Both the position numbers and the translations under genes were made by a program. Under the pieces are notes generated by a model. The model had not been told where the DNA came from. It ran no database searches and was given only the letters and a program-made list of their open reading frames with translations. Below are positions 23,101 to 31,754 of a DNA stretch of 64,000 bases, in pieces (position 1 is the stretch's first letter; each line of letters begins with the position of its first letter). The stretch is from positions 65,850,049 through 65,914,048 of the forward strand of contig CM036755.1 of NCBI GenBank assembly GCA_020796225.1, in the 5' to 3' direction. Origin of the DNA: Arion vulgaris (lineage: Eukaryota > Mollusca > Gastropoda > Stylommatophora > Arionidae).

Positions 23101-23809
23101 TCATCAATATGTGTGAATAATAGCTCGGTAATACATACAGAGAACAAAGAAGGTATGGTGGATACTCATGGACAAGTAAATGCAGAATCAAACACGAATA
23201 AACAAGAAAACACAGTCATAAAAACTACAGCTGATGTATTTCATCCGAGGTCAGAAATGAATAAAACACAGTTTCTGACACCCACATTATTTTCTGGAAA
23301 TCCTAGCCAAACTAAAAGGGATAAAAATATCACAAATTTAGATATAAAAACGCTTGCTTCAAGTAACGAAATGGATCAAAACAATTTCATTGATGCGAAA
23401 GGAGACAGTGTTTCTAAAACAGAAGTGTGTTTAAACATCGAAAAGAGTACAGAAAACCAGGAACCAAAACATAAATCTTTGCAATTATGTTAGACGGAAG
23501 AAAATTCCTGTTATCAAACTAACGAAAACAAAAGAAGCGCGCTCTAACAAAGACCAAATAAGTCGCAGATCGTTAAGTCGTATACCAGCCATGTTGGTTG
23601 CCATCAGCGCCGTCTACGTCTTTGGTTTCTTCCTTCTTGTCGCTAACTCTGTATAAGAATGTTTTCCCTGCTAAATATGCAAGTTTAAATAATGTTGAGC
23701 TGTCTGTATTCCATTTATTTCTGAGACTGTACTACCTAAACTGTGCTGCCAATCCCATTATTTATTTTTTCGGGATCTCAACTTCAGACATGAATGTCTT
23801 AAACTCTAA
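16855..23809 (+). CDS. Receptor A: rhodopsin-like 7TM GPCR gene, three coding exons, broken 3' end
   Basis: Seen: joining 16855-17110, 20682-20808 and 22599 onward gives a receptor with an N-terminus carrying N-glycosylation sequons (NCT, NIT, NIS), TM1 with the GN motif (GLFGNS), TM2 with Asp in ASFDL, a TM3 cysteine (TLCKSK), VRYRKVC at the TM3 end, TM4, a TM5 proline (LSVPLIVLY), a loop of roughly 200 residues, TM6 and TM7 with NPIIY. Splice sites are GTAAGT/CACAG and GTATAT/CACAG, phases 1 and 2. Known: this layout is class A GPCR; such receptors sense small molecules or peptides at the plasma membrane. Inference: ligand unknown; it belongs to the same subfamily as receptor B (38607-54968). 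Odd: the Asp/Glu before R3.50 is Val, and TM6-TM7-tail need three frame changes. It could be a pseudogene or an expressed gene with sequencing indels. Repeats fill both introns. Confidence 0.85.
17111..17815 (+). repeat. Degenerate intron repeats and (TC)n tract
   Basis: Receptor A intron 1. (CT)n at about 17192-17238. Around it TTTATCCATTTATTGCA-GTAA and CAGTAAATATT units recur irregularly, giving several GTAAGT donor-like copies. Confidence 0.6.
17815..18220 (+). mobile_element. S3 SINE split by a hAT-type MITE
   Basis: CCATGTGTTACCGACGCTTG, core AGGCATGTCGTAAGAGGAGA, split at 17989, resuming GATCACATACAGATCACAAA, and ending GGTCGATATAGAACGTTCGA. Confidence 0.8.
17990..18155. mobile_element. 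hAT-type MITE copy 1
   Basis: 166 bp from CAGTGGCGGCTCGTC to GCGAGCCGCCACTG, flanked by the perfect 8-bp duplication GATCACAT. TIRs plus an 8-bp duplication are the hAT signature; no transposase. Confidence 0.85.
18300..18480 (-). pseudogene. LINE C-terminal fragment
   Basis: Minus strand blocks GCCAAGAACACGATGGATAG and CGACGCTTCACATGC match 19875-20160. Confidence 0.5.
18530..18710 (+). repeat. (ATC)n tract and small LINE fragment
   Basis: CATCATCACCA units to about 18620. Then minus-strand LINE tail (TTCCATAGATGAGATTGCGC, GAGAGCGGTATGGAGAAATT) as at 21835-21990 and 48480-48560. Confidence 0.65.
18890..18958 (-). repeat. Penelope-type terminal motif, copy 2
   Basis: Read on the minus strand: GCTTGATAAAGGCC, a hairpin loop, TTGTCGAAATGTCG, then TACTTTGT-like sequence. 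Solitary. Confidence 0.6.
19015..19226 (-). mobile_element. S4 tRNA-derived SINE
   Basis: Minus strand GCTCAGCGTGTTCGTAGCGC, box B GGTTCAATTCC, GTGGCACCGAACCG, AAGTGCTTCTGGATC. Copies at 26890-27095 and 59105-59280. Confidence 0.75.
19330..19605 (+). mobile_element. S3 SINE
   Basis: CCGTGCGTTTCCGGGGCTC, core GGCATGTCGTAAGAGGCGAC, AACAAGTGATCG, GGAACGTTCGAAGAAGCAG, AGAAG end. Confidence 0.85.
19606..19865 (+). mobile_element. S7 repeat, partial
   Basis: GGGTTCAATGCCAACTTGGG, TTTACTTGGAAATCTAA, CTTCTGA-like and GAATGGCGAGGGATACTG. The same order appears in pieces at 26490-26700 and 27335-27425. Probably tRNA-derived. Confidence 0.5.
19875..20205 (-). pseudogene. LINE C-terminal fragment split by an S2 fragment
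   Basis: Minus strand includes GGAAAACCAAGAACC, AGATGGATAGATGATATCAC and CACCTGGCACAGGG. Interrupted at 19937-20048. Confidence 0.6.
19937..20048 (-). mobile_element. S2 SINE, 5'-truncated, with target duplication
   Basis: 112 bp ending in the A/G-rich S2 3' end, flanked on both sides by CCAGGTGTG. Confidence 0.85.
20384..20637 (+). mobile_element. S2 SINE beside receptor A exon 2, with target duplication
   Basis: Complete S2 from CGCCCGAGTGGTTACCGGGG to GGAGAAGAAG, flanked by AGTTAGGGATT at 20373-20383 and 20638-20648. Only 33 bp of original intron remain before the exon. Confidence 0.9.
20682..20808 (+). CDS. Receptor A exon 2 (ECL1, TM3)
   Basis: A 127-nt exon bounded by TTCCACAG and GTATAT. 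It starts with EMVTMFQYWNF, then NNPTLCKSK with the TM3 cysteine, TM3, and AVVR at the end. The arginine lies 25 residues after the cysteine, as R3.50 should. Length and phases are identical to receptor B exon 2 (52200-52326). A complete S2 SINE ends only 44 bp upstream (20637). Confidence 0.88.
20815..21010 (+). repeat. About 62-bp tandem repeat, three copies
   Basis: TATTTGTATGTCATTCTTGT, AATATATGTTG, TTTATGTATGTAGCACTTGG, GAAATATGTC repeated. The first unit overlaps the exon 2 donor, so the array grew from the splice-site flank. Confidence 0.9.
21020..21120 (+). mobile_element. S6 SINE fragment
   Basis: CTACTGAACATATAAGTGGT, CTAGAAAATAAACGACTCG, TTTACTGTTGATGG. Confidence 0.6.
21125..21455 (+). 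repeat. Degenerate about 30-bp tandem array
   Basis: TCTATTTGTATGTCGCTCTT then GTAAGATATG recurs about ten times with substitutions and indels; each unit has a GTAAGATA donor-like core. Related to 20815-21010. Confidence 0.75.
21528..21606 (-). repeat. Penelope-type terminal motif, copy 3
   Basis: Minus-strand CTTGATAAATGCC, TTTTGGTCGAAACGTTGCTG, then TTTTTGTACTTTGTGAAACTA. Lies in receptor A intron 2, divergent from copy 4 about 140 bp away. Confidence 0.6.
21738..21802 (+). repeat. Penelope-type terminal motif, copy 4
   Basis: TTCTTGATAAAGGCC, TTTTGGTTGAAACTG, then TTGTACTTTGTTAAACTACAG. In receptor A intron 2. Confidence 0.6.
21835..21990 (-). pseudogene. LINE C-terminal fragment
   Basis: Minus strand GGAGATCCTGAAACGAGC, GCAAGAAATATCGGTCTCAG and GAGCGAGTTGCCCAGGGAAG match 48430-48530 in sense. 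Confidence 0.65.
22120..22465 (+). pseudogene. LINE C-terminal fragment and 3' end
   Basis: Blocks GATGAAGTGTCTACGCAGAA, AACAAGAAGAGACCGGTTG, CATCAAGAAACAACAAATTA, AAAGGCCGGCCACGCAAAG. Same family as 59440-59765 (KKQQIKWFGHINRLPTGN). Confidence 0.7.
22599..23809 (+). CDS. Receptor A exon 3 (TM4 to C-terminus), with three frame breaks
   Basis: The acceptor TTTCACAG precedes GTATCG. In frame to the stop at 23491-23493 it encodes YRKVCASRWQIT, TM4 (GACIAFIALLFCIPYIIL), an ECL2 with two cysteines, TM5, and a Ser/Thr/Asn-rich loop. The continuation is in other frames: from 23495 the sequence RRKKIPVIKL and TM6 (AMLVAISAVYVFGFF) are one frame on; from about 23640 LTLYKNVFPAKY and TM7 (LNCAANPIIYFFG) are a further frame on; and from 23774 DLNFRHECLKL and a stop at 23807-23809 match the receptor B tail (NFRREC). 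Each switch lies at or near a short T or G run. AATAAA at 23846-23851 is a plausible poly(A) signal. Confidence 0.8.
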
Positions 23810-23845
23810 GATGTCAACATAAACGAAGGATTAAGTAATCAATAC

Positions 23846-23851
23846 AATAAA
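23846..23851 (+). promoter_or_regulatory. Candidate poly(A) signal of receptor A
   Basis: Canonical AATAAA lies 37 bp after the stop that matches the receptor B reading (23809) and 24 bp after the alternative stop at 23822. Cleavage site not determinable. Confidence 0.45.
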
Positions 23852-23901
23852 CTGAGCAGACTTTTTATTCTTCTTTACGATCGGTTTCATATTCTAGTGG
23901 C

Positions 23902-24700
23902 CAACGATAACATTAGGCCGGCAGGCTCAGGTAAAAATTCTAGGAAATAAGACCACTGTCTCGTGACCTCACATTCCAGTATTGTTGTATAAAGATGAAT
24001 TCATTTTGAACACAACATGCTAAATCAAGGTTATATTATGTAACAAGTTAAGTTTAACAATAAAGAATATTAGTATTATTAATAGTTTTCATCAATAACA
24101 ACCATGGACTCGTAAATTGAGTCAAATTACATAAAAGCTTAGTGTTCTATCAAATGTGTACAAAAACAAACCTATTAAATAGAAATTGGGGTTTTCCGTC
24201 TGAGCTAGTCGGCCTTATGTTGCCGGGGCCAGCATATTCTCAGTTCAGACCTGGACTCCAGCAACATACGGTCGACTAGCTCAGACGGGAACATCAAAAT
24301 TTCTTTTTAATGGGGGTTGGTTTTTAGAAGTGTCTGATAGAACACTGCAATGTTTTCTGCAATTTTACACAACTCTACAAGCTCATGGTAATTTATTGAT
24401 GAAAAATGTTAATAATACTGCTATTTCTTAGTTTTGAATCTAATTTGTAACATAATTTAGCATGTTGTATTGTTTTTGAAATGAATTTGTCTTTACCTAA
24501 CAATATTGGAATGGAGGGACCTCGAAGGTACTACGGAGCTCGAGCTCTGCCACTGAGATCTTCCTGTGTAAGAAATAGATCGTAGCCCACATGGTTACTT
24601 ACCGAAGATGATGGTCCTATCAATTAATCAATGCAAGATCCACGGTTGTGGTCTGATTTCCTATCATTTTTACCTGAGCTCGCCGGCCTGATATTATCGG
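23902..24700. repeat. Long inverted repeat (foldback-like), right arm holding an S5 fragment
   Basis: The innermost 28 bp pair at 24196-24223 and 24261-24288 (26 of 28 match) around a 37-bp loop. Complementarity continues outward: TTCTATCAAATGTG with GTCTGATAGAACAC, TTTAGCATGTTGTATTG with its complement at about 23995-24030, and GGCCGGCAGGCTCAGGTAAA with TTTACCTGAGCTCGCCGGCC (near 24650-24675). A truncated S5 SINE (24525-24640) splits the right arm. Confidence 0.75.
24525..24640 (+). mobile_element. S5 SINE fragment in the inverted repeat
   Basis: CTACGGAGCTCGAGCTC, GAGATCTTCCTGTGTAAG, CACATGGTTACTTACCG, ATCAATTAATCAATG tail. Confidence 0.65.
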
Positions 24701-24829
24701 AGGCCACGGTCCATACTATGAGACGGATTCATCGGTGCCCATATGTTGAGGCAAAGGAAGAGTATGGGGAGGGGGGAGCAGCAAGTGACCAGTCCCTGGA
24801 AAATGCTTTCTAAAATGTTTGGGGTGAAA

Positions 24830-25100
24830 TGGTGAATTATTTTTTTTACTTGCACCTGCATTTTACATGCTAGTTGGATACATGCGATTGACTGTTACTA
24901 ACTATGATAATAATATGGAGGACTAACTATGGTTTAAGTATTTATAAGATGTCTATATTTCTATACATAGAGCCAGCAATCAAAATCTAATCTGCATCTA
25001 GTCTTCTCTATTTTCGTGTAGTAAATTATTAACTAAAACATTTTTTATTCATTTTGCTTCCACCTGGAAAAATTTGTGTTTACGCCCATGAATGTATTGC
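24830..25100 (+). repeat. Repeat R, second copy
   Basis: ATTTCTATACATAGAGCC, GCAATCAAAATCTAATC, CTAGTCTTCTCTATTTTCG, GTAGTAAATTATTAAC, ACCTGGAAAAATTTGTG and ACGCCCATGAATG, in the same order as 9390-9935. Confidence 0.6.
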
Positions 25101-25299
25101 CTTTATAAAAAATTCACGTCAGTTGGAATTCCTCGAGAGATCCTCATAGCTAGCTCTGTATGATTCGTTTCTGAGGTCATGTCAGTGGAAATCGATATAT
25201 GAGTTTCCTTTATGAAACTCTACTTCAGTTGTTATTCCTCGAGTGTTCATCCACAGCCAACTATAGATAACTAGGTCAGACAACTGCCTCGGGGTTCCC

Positions 25300-25600
25300 T
25301 GACCTAGATCAGAAAAGGGGGCCGGAAATATAGAGGTTTGATAGAATAATGCAAGCTCTTTTGCAATTTTACTAAATTCTGTGAGTCTATGGTTATTTAT
25401 TGGTGAAAAATATTCATAATATTGATATTCCTTATTGTTAAACTTAACTTGTTGCAGAGTATAGTTTCGATTTAGCATTTTGTGTTGATTTTTAAATGAA
25501 TTCTTCTATATACACCAATACTGGAATGCGAGGTCACGAGGTGTAGTTGAGGTATGATTTCCATAATTTACCTGAGTCCGAAGGCCATAAGTTTATAGTT
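25300..25600 (+). repeat. Third copy of the inverted-repeat arm
   Basis: TTGATAGAATAATGCAAGC, TTTGCAATTTTACTAAATTC, TATTTATTGGTGAAAAATAT, TACTGGAATGCGAGGTC and TTTACCTGAGTCCGAAGGCC, in the right-arm order, with no opposing arm nearby. Confidence 0.6.
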
Positions 25601-25865
25601 GCTCTGTATTGCTTGTGAGGTCTTTTTTCCATTTTACTGCTGTAGATATAGAGGACAATATAGAAGACGCTGCTGGATTTGTTGAGGTAGAGATCAGAGC
25701 ACCTATGGACTTGTCCGGAGTGCTTCGATGAAATTCCTCTGATAACTAATATAGTGAACAAGACTGTAGGATGTTCTCTGGAGTTCTTGAGATTTGAACA
25801 TACAGTATCATTCATGTTCTGTAGTTGTTAGAGTTGCAAGTAATTTCAAGTTTATAATATGTCAA
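25600..25865. other. No recognised feature
   Basis: No supported gene or repeat. Confidence 0.4.
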
Positions 25866-25869
25866 CTAT

Positions 25870-26115
25870 GGGCATCTGTAGCATAAACGGTAGGGAGCTC
25901 AATTACAACATATGTGTGCTTGGTTTAATCTCCGTGGCGGGCAGTTTGAAAGCAAATTCGTTCCCGTGAATTGTTTCAAACTGTAAAATTAGACCTCACC
26001 TTTCAGAAAGCAATGACAAACTACTGAACGTATAAATGGTGACTAGAAAATCGACAACTCCTTTACTGTGGTTGATGACGAAGTCCTGTAAAGGATATGC
26101 CATGATTTTCATTTG
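25870..26115 (+). mobile_element. S6 SINE
   Basis: CTGTAGCATAAACGGTAGGG, AGACCTCACCTTTCAGAAAG, CTACTGAACGTATAAATGGT, TTTACTGTGGTTGATGACG, GGATATGCCATGATTTTC. Confidence 0.75.
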
Positions 26116-26179
26116 TTGTCCCTCTGTCTCCTAGTAATATGACATTCAAACACCATGGCTCAGATCATATAAAGGCTAC

Positions 26180-26425
26180 GACAAAAAGATGATCGTAAAG
26201 GCGTAGATCCAAGCCAAAATATACGGCACAACGGATCGTTCTATGGCAAGTTGTCCTAGTAAATAAACGGTTTGGGTGAAATAGGGTGGGCGGGCCTAGT
26301 CACCATGGGCGCATAATCGCACAACGTAAAACCGTTCTTGTCAAAGATCAATTATATATCACAAAAAGAATGATCAAATTGCCCGTGAAGAACGAACAAG
26401 AGAAAAGAAGAACAAGAGACGAAGA
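26180..26425 (+). mobile_element. S2/S3-like SINE, divergent
   Basis: CCTAGTAAATAAACGG, GGGCGCATAATCGCACAACG, TCTTGTCAAAGATCAATTAT, ATCACAAAAAGAATGATCAA, GAAGAACGAAC and an A/G-rich end. Confidence 0.55.
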
Positions 26426-26489
26426 CTCTGTCTCATATGAAGATGAAGTGATGGGATTTATCTAAAGCTTTTGTATCATATCAATGAGA

Positions 26490-26700
26490 CTGAGTCACCG
26501 ATAGCGAAGTTGATAATACTATGTGCTATTGGTCACGTATCTCATAAATTCCGGGGTTCGAGTTCAGCTTGAGGTCAAACATTGTCAGTGTGTTGCACTA
26601 CACGAACCCTGTTTCTTTACTTGGAGGTCTAAAACTACAAGTACTTCTGAGGTCGGAATAAGGGTAGCTTGTATAGTTATTGGTTACTAAACTGACGTCA
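26490..26700 (+). mobile_element. S7 repeat with tRNA-like head
   Basis: GAGTCACCGATAGCGAAG, box B-like GGGTTCGAGTTC, TTTACTTGGAGGTCTAAAAC, CTTCTGAGGTCGG. Confidence 0.5.
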
Positions 26701-26889
26701 TGGCACTCAGGACAGACCCATAGGGGCTAGTCTCCCAAAAGATATCGAATAGTATCCATACTGATGGTTCCCGTGGCTCGCTGATTAACACACTTCTCAG
26801 TCTGCCCCTCAGGCACCCAGTTCTACTTGTACAACGGGTAACTCTAAACTACCGAAATCGCTGGATCGCTTGAATGACGAGGTTTTTCC

Positions 26890-27095
26890 TTTTTTTTTCG
26901 ATCCAGAAGCACTTGAGCTGAAAGCTCTTCGGCTCGGTGTCATGGACATCGTAACCTTTCGGTTCGGTACCACGAACACCGTAAATCTAGGGAACCTGTA
27001 GCTTTTCTGCCAGTCCGTGGAGTTGAACCCGCACTCACAGAGGACTTGTCATCCGTAGTCCAACGCGCTACGAACACGCTGGGCACGCGGGCTAA
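26890..27095 (-). mobile_element. S4 SINE
   Basis: Minus strand GCGTGTTCGTAGCGCGTTGG, box B-like GGTTCAACTCC, GGTACCGAACCGAAAGG. Confidence 0.75.
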
Positions 27096-27114
27096 AAAAG
27101 GGTTTTAAAGCTGA

Positions 27115-27333
27115 AGTATTGACTTCATTGCACTGAGTTTTACCCCATATGGCTTGGTCCCTCTCCACAGAACTGACACGCTACCTGTCTAGAGCATTGC
27201 ACAAAGCACGAACCTGCTCTCCTACATCAATCCTAGGTGTCTCTGGACAAAAATGCATTTGTGAAAGGAACGGCACGGTCCGGATTCGAACCCAGGATCT
27301 TCGACTGACAAGGCAATGGCTTATGAATGACGA
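27115..27333 (-). mobile_element. S1 SINE, antisense, with adjacent S7 fragment
   Basis: Minus strand box B GGTTCGAATCC, CTAGGATTGATGTAGG and end CATATGGGGTAAAACTC. 27335-27425 continues as an S7 piece (TGAATGACGAGGGATATT). Confidence 0.75.
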
Positions 27334-27454
27334 GGGATATTAGTAATTCGGAAAGCAAGTCTTCGCATAAAACCCGGTCAGGTGCGTTATATTAAGCACT
27401 GTTGATATGACTGAATTCATAACGGAAGAAAGAACATTATTTATCATGGAGACC

Positions 27455-28240
27455 CCACTACTCTAGGTGGGTTGTATGGACCCCACTACTCTAGGTGGGT
27501 TGTGTGGACCCCACTACTCTAGGGGGTTGTGTGGCCCCACTACTCTAGGCAGGTGTGTGACCCCACTACTCTAGGTGGGTTGTGGACCCCACTACTCTAG
27601 GGGGTTGTGTGGACCCCACTACTCTAGGTGGGTGTGGACCCCACAACTCTAGGGGTTGTGGACCCACTACCTAGGTGGTGTGTGGACCCCACTACTCTAG
27701 GTGGGCTGTGGGACACCACTACTCTAGGTGGTGTGGACCCACCTACTCTAGGTGGGTTGTGGACACCACTACTCTAGGTGGGTGTGCGACCCCACTACTC
27801 TAGGTGGTTGTGCGAAACCACTACTCTAGGTGGTGTGTGACACCACTACTCTAGGTGGGTTGCGTGACCCCACTACTCTAGGTGGTGTGCGGCCCCACTA
27901 CTCTAGGTGGGGTGTGGACCCACTACTTCAGGTGGTTGTGGACCCCACTACTCTAGGTGGGGTTGTGCGGACCCCACTACTCTAGGTGGGGTTGTGCGGA
28001 CCCCACTACTCTAGGGGTGTGTGACCCCACTACTCTAGGCGGGCTTGTGTGGACCCCACTACTCTAGGCAGTGTGTGACCCACTACTCTAGGCGGGTTAT
28101 GTGGACCCCACTACTCTAGGCAGGTTGTGTGGACCCCACTACTCTAGGCAGGTTGTGTGGACCCCACTACTCTAGGCAGGTTGTGTGGACCCCACTACTC
28201 TAGGCGGTGTGGACTCCACTACTCTAGGCGGTTATGCTAT
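27455..28240 (+). repeat. About 25-bp GC-rich minisatellite, about 31 copies
   Basis: GGACCCCACTACTCTAGG with GGGTTGTGT repeats. Single-base losses are very frequent (GTGGACC/GTGACC, CTACCTAGG). Half-units are partly complementary (CCCACTA/TAGGTGGG), so each can form a small hairpin. Confidence 0.95.
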
Positions 28241-28379
28241 GTCGGGAAGTGTGAGAACTAAGACTCCTACTCTAAAATGGCTCAATGGGTGACCATGACT
28301 ACTGCAACGAACATTACATTCATTTTTGTACAAACTTCGTACTTTTCAATGAATAAATCTTGTTTATATTTACGGAACA

Positions 28380-28642
28380 TCGTCTTCGACTTCGAACGCT
28401 CCACATCGATCACTTGTTACCTACTCTTTGTGATTTGTATGTGATCTGAGCCTAAGAACGATTGTACGTTGTGACAGTTATGCGTCTACAAGTAAGCCAG
28501 CACATCCTCTTTCTGCGACGCTTTTATTTACTAGGTAGCTTATCTAGACCCTACATCAGTCGTCTTTACGACATGCCTTGTAGGTCGCAGTGTTACTACT
28601 CTTTGCTCCCTTGTGAGTCCAGGCAGCACACGGGCGTTTACG
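28380..28642 (-). mobile_element. S3 SINE
   Basis: Minus strand GGACTCACAAGGGAGCAAAG, AAGGCATGTCGTAAAGACGA, TTGTAGACGCATAACTGTCA, GTGATCGATGTGGAGCGTTC. Confidence 0.8.
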
Positions 28643-28804
28643 GAACTAAAACCTGGTAGTTATCTTAGTGAAGACTTGTCTCATCTGTTTCCGGACACTG
28701 AGATATCTTATCTGTGAAAGTGCTCTAGACAAGTGGGGAGTCGCCACTGGTCGATGGGACATTTGTTGTTGCTTGTTTTTCATACATGTTCTATACCAGA
28801 GTAG

Positions 28805-28960
28805 GGGGTCTGGTCGAATGGATTAGAGCGCTGCTACCATGCGAGAGACCCGGGTTCAATCCTCGCTAAGTCCAGGGAGTTTTTTTCTGTCGGGGACATA
28901 AAGAAAAATCCTGACCTGAATAGTTTCGTGATGACTGTACTAGACATGTGACCATTAAAT
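28805..28960 (+). repeat. tRNA-like head of an unclassified SINE, single copy
   Basis: Box A-like TGGTCGAATGGATTAGAGC and box B GGGTTCAATCC, but stems do not pair as a functional tRNA; TTTTTTTCTGTCGGGGACA follows. Only one copy seen. Confidence 0.4.
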
Positions 28961-29299
28961 TCCACAGGCACATGCTCCCCTCCATTCCTGTCATACACCG
29001 CCCCCAAAAAAAACCCAGTGGTATTACAAACAGTAACAACAGTTTCGACGGTCTGTACCAGTGTCCTGTATCCATATGTGTCGTATGACCTGACATTTAT
29101 CTGTCTTTATCCTCTTCGTATCCCGTTTGACATACAAGGCTTTCCCAACATATGTCTACTGTTGTCGTTCTGCTACCTTTCTACTAATTGTTTCTTATGT
29201 CAGGTTTGTTCTCCTCCTTCCTGAAATCAGTTGCCTGAATTGACCTTGCTCCCTTTACCCGATGAAACACAAGTAACTATTGCTTCCAACTCCATGGGT

Positions 29300-30365
29300 T
29301 TCATTAGTATATTTGATTGCTACCGATGTAATTAAAATATTTGATTGCTAGAGATGTAGTTAATATATTTGATTGCTAGAGATGTAGTTAATATATTTGA
29401 TTGCTAGAGATGTAGTTAATATATTTGATTGCTAGAGATGTAGTTAATATATTTTATTCGTCTGTGTGGTGCCGGACTCGCAAGGGAGCAAAGAATAGTA
29501 CCAATGTGACCTACAAGGCATGTCGCTAGAGGCGATTGATATAGAACCTAGAGAAGCTACCCTTGTAAATAAATGCATAGAAGAAATCGGATGTGCTGGC
29601 CTACCTGTAGGCGCATAAATGGCACACTGTACAATTGTGCTTAGATTCCGAGCACATACACATCACGAGTGTGGTTAACAAGTGGTCGATATGCAGCGTT
29701 CGAAGAAGAAGAAGAATATGTTTGATTTGCTACAGATGTTTTTAAAATATTTGATTGCTACAGATGTAGTTGATTGCTACAGATGTATTTAAAATATTTG
29801 ATTGCTACAGATATAGCTAATATGTTTGATTGCTACAGATGTAGCTAATATGTTTGATTTGTTACATATATAGTTCATATGTTTGATTTGCTACAGATGT
29901 AGCTAATATGTTTGATTGCTGCTTATGTAATTAATATGTTTAATTGCTACAGATGTAATTAAAATGTTTAATTGCTACATATGTAATTAAAATATTTGAT
30001 TGCTACAGATGTAGCTGATTGCTACATATATAGTTAATATGTTTGATTTGCTACAGATGTAGCTAATATGTTTGATTGCTACAGATATAGTTCATATGTT
30101 TGATTTTCTACAGATGTAATTAAAATATTTCATTGCTACAGATGCAATTAATATGTTTGATTGTTACAGATGTAATTAAAATATTTGATTGCTACAGATG
30201 TAGCTGATTGCTACAGATGTAATTAAAATATTTAATTGCTACAGATGTAATTAAAATATTTGATTGCTACATATGTAATTAATATATTTGATTGCTACAG
30301 ATGTAGTTAATATGTTTGATTGCTACAGATTTAATTAAAATATGTGATTGCTGCAGATGATTCTG
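29300..30365 (+). repeat. About 29-bp AT-rich minisatellite, split by an S3 SINE
   Basis: TTTGATTGCTACAGATGTA with ATTAAAATA or GTTAATATA repeats about 35 times. Left block (to 29455) favours CTAGAGATG, right block (from 29718) CTACAGATG, so the halves homogenised separately. Confidence 0.95.
29459..29717 (+). mobile_element. S3 SINE inside the minisatellite
   Basis: CGTCTGTGTGGTGCCGGAC, core AAGGCATGTCGCTAGAGGCG, AACAAGTGGTCGATATGCAG, CGTTCGAAGAAGAAGAAG. Confidence 0.85.
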
Positions 30366-30399
30366 CTATATTTAATCATTTCTACATATTAAATTCTAA

Positions 30400-30815
30400 C
30401 ATATGCCAACGAGAGTTGGAAAATGACTAAAGATATAGAAAGCAAGTTGAATGCATTTAAAAATTGATGTGTGCGAAAAATAATGAACATAAAATGGAAC
30501 GAATTCAGGAGAAGGGATGAAATCAGAGACATGTCTGGTCAACCACTAGTTGACAACTGTTATAGAAAAGAGAAGATGGAGATAAGTTGGACACACCTTG
30601 AGGAAAAATGATCAACAAATATTAAAAGCAGGCATTGAAGTGGGATGCAAAGGGTTCAAGAAAGAGAGGTCGACCTAAGGAGGCCCTGAAACGAACTTTG
30701 CTGAGAGAGGCAAGAAATATCGGTCTCAGTTCCATGGAGGAGATTGAGCGAGTTGCCCAGGATAAAGCGGTATGGAGAAATTGCTTGCAGGCCCCATGTA
30801 ACGCATAACGGTACA
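30400..30815 (+). pseudogene. LINE C-terminal fragment (KMTKDIESKL family)
   Basis: Near-identical to 48145-48570 at nucleotide level (AATGACTAAAGATATAGAAA, AAGAAAGAGAGGTCGACCTA) but with an early stop and single-base insertions. Confidence 0.8.
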
Positions 30816-30944
30816 AGAGGAATTATTATTTTTACATATTAAATTAATATATTTTATTCCTGGTGGATCTCTGTGGTCAAGTATTCAAGATGCTTTCCTC
30901 GCGTTTTCAAGATCATGGGTTCAAATCTGGATTAAGCGTATTTT

Positions 30945-31228
30945 ATAACTAACACAACCAGCATCTATTGTAATAACTAACACAACCAACATCTATTTTA
31001 TAACTAACACAACCAGCATCTATTGTAATAACTAACACAACCAGCATCTATTGTAATAACTAACACAACCAACATCTATTGTTATAACTAACACAACCAG
31101 CATCTATTGTAATATCTAACACAACCAACATCTATTGTTATAACTAACACAACCAGCATCTATTGTAATAACTAACACAACCAGCATCTATTGTAATAAC
31201 TAACACAACCAACATCTATTGTTATAAA
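30945..31228 (+). repeat. 28-bp minisatellite, about 10 copies
   Basis: AACTAACACAACCAGCATCT then ATTGTAAT repeated, alternating with AACATCTATTGTTAT variants. Confidence 0.95.
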
Positions 31229-31700
31229 TATCAACAACAAACTACAAACAACAACACACAACAAACAACACACAACAAGCAACAAACACCACATAACAAA
31301 CAATAAACAACACACAACAAGCAACACACAACAAACAATAAACAACAAACACGCAAACAATAAACAACAAACTACAAACAACAAACACGCAAACAACAAG
31401 CAGCAAACAACACACAACAAACAGCAAACAACAAACAGCAAAAAACAAACAACAAACACACAACAAACAACAAACAACACACAACAAACAATACACAAAC
31501 AACAATCCACAGACAATAAACAACACACAACAAACAACATACAACAAACAATATACAACAAACAGCAAACAACACACAACAAACAACAAACAACATACAG
31601 CACACAACAAACAACACACAACAAACAACACACAACAAACAACAAATAACAAACAACAAACTCGCAAACAACAAATTACTAGCAACAAACAACTAGTAAA
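31229..31700 (+). repeat. CAACAAA/CACAACAAA-type satellite
   Basis: Runs of ACAACAAACAACACACAACA with irregular units; three long minus-strand frames rich in Val/Cys/Leu are products of this composition. Confidence 0.95.
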
Positions 31701-31754
31701 TATAATGTTTAGTAATTACACAGTAATATGACTTTATTTAAAATCAGTTCATGT

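Noticed and set aside
27455..28240. CRISPR-like direct repeats
   Set aside because: There are no unique spacers; continuous minisatellite in animal DNA.
28805..28875. tRNA gene candidate
   Set aside because: Boxes A and B are present but acceptor, anticodon and T stems do not pair; fits a SINE head.
30865..30930. tRNA-like sequence with GGGTTCAAATC
   Set aside because: Degenerate S1-like head without cloverleaf; followed by a minisatellite.
31172..31692. Val/Cys/Leu-rich minus-strand frames up to 157 codons resembling membrane protein
   Set aside because: Reverse translation of an ACAAC-rich satellite; no complexity or start context.
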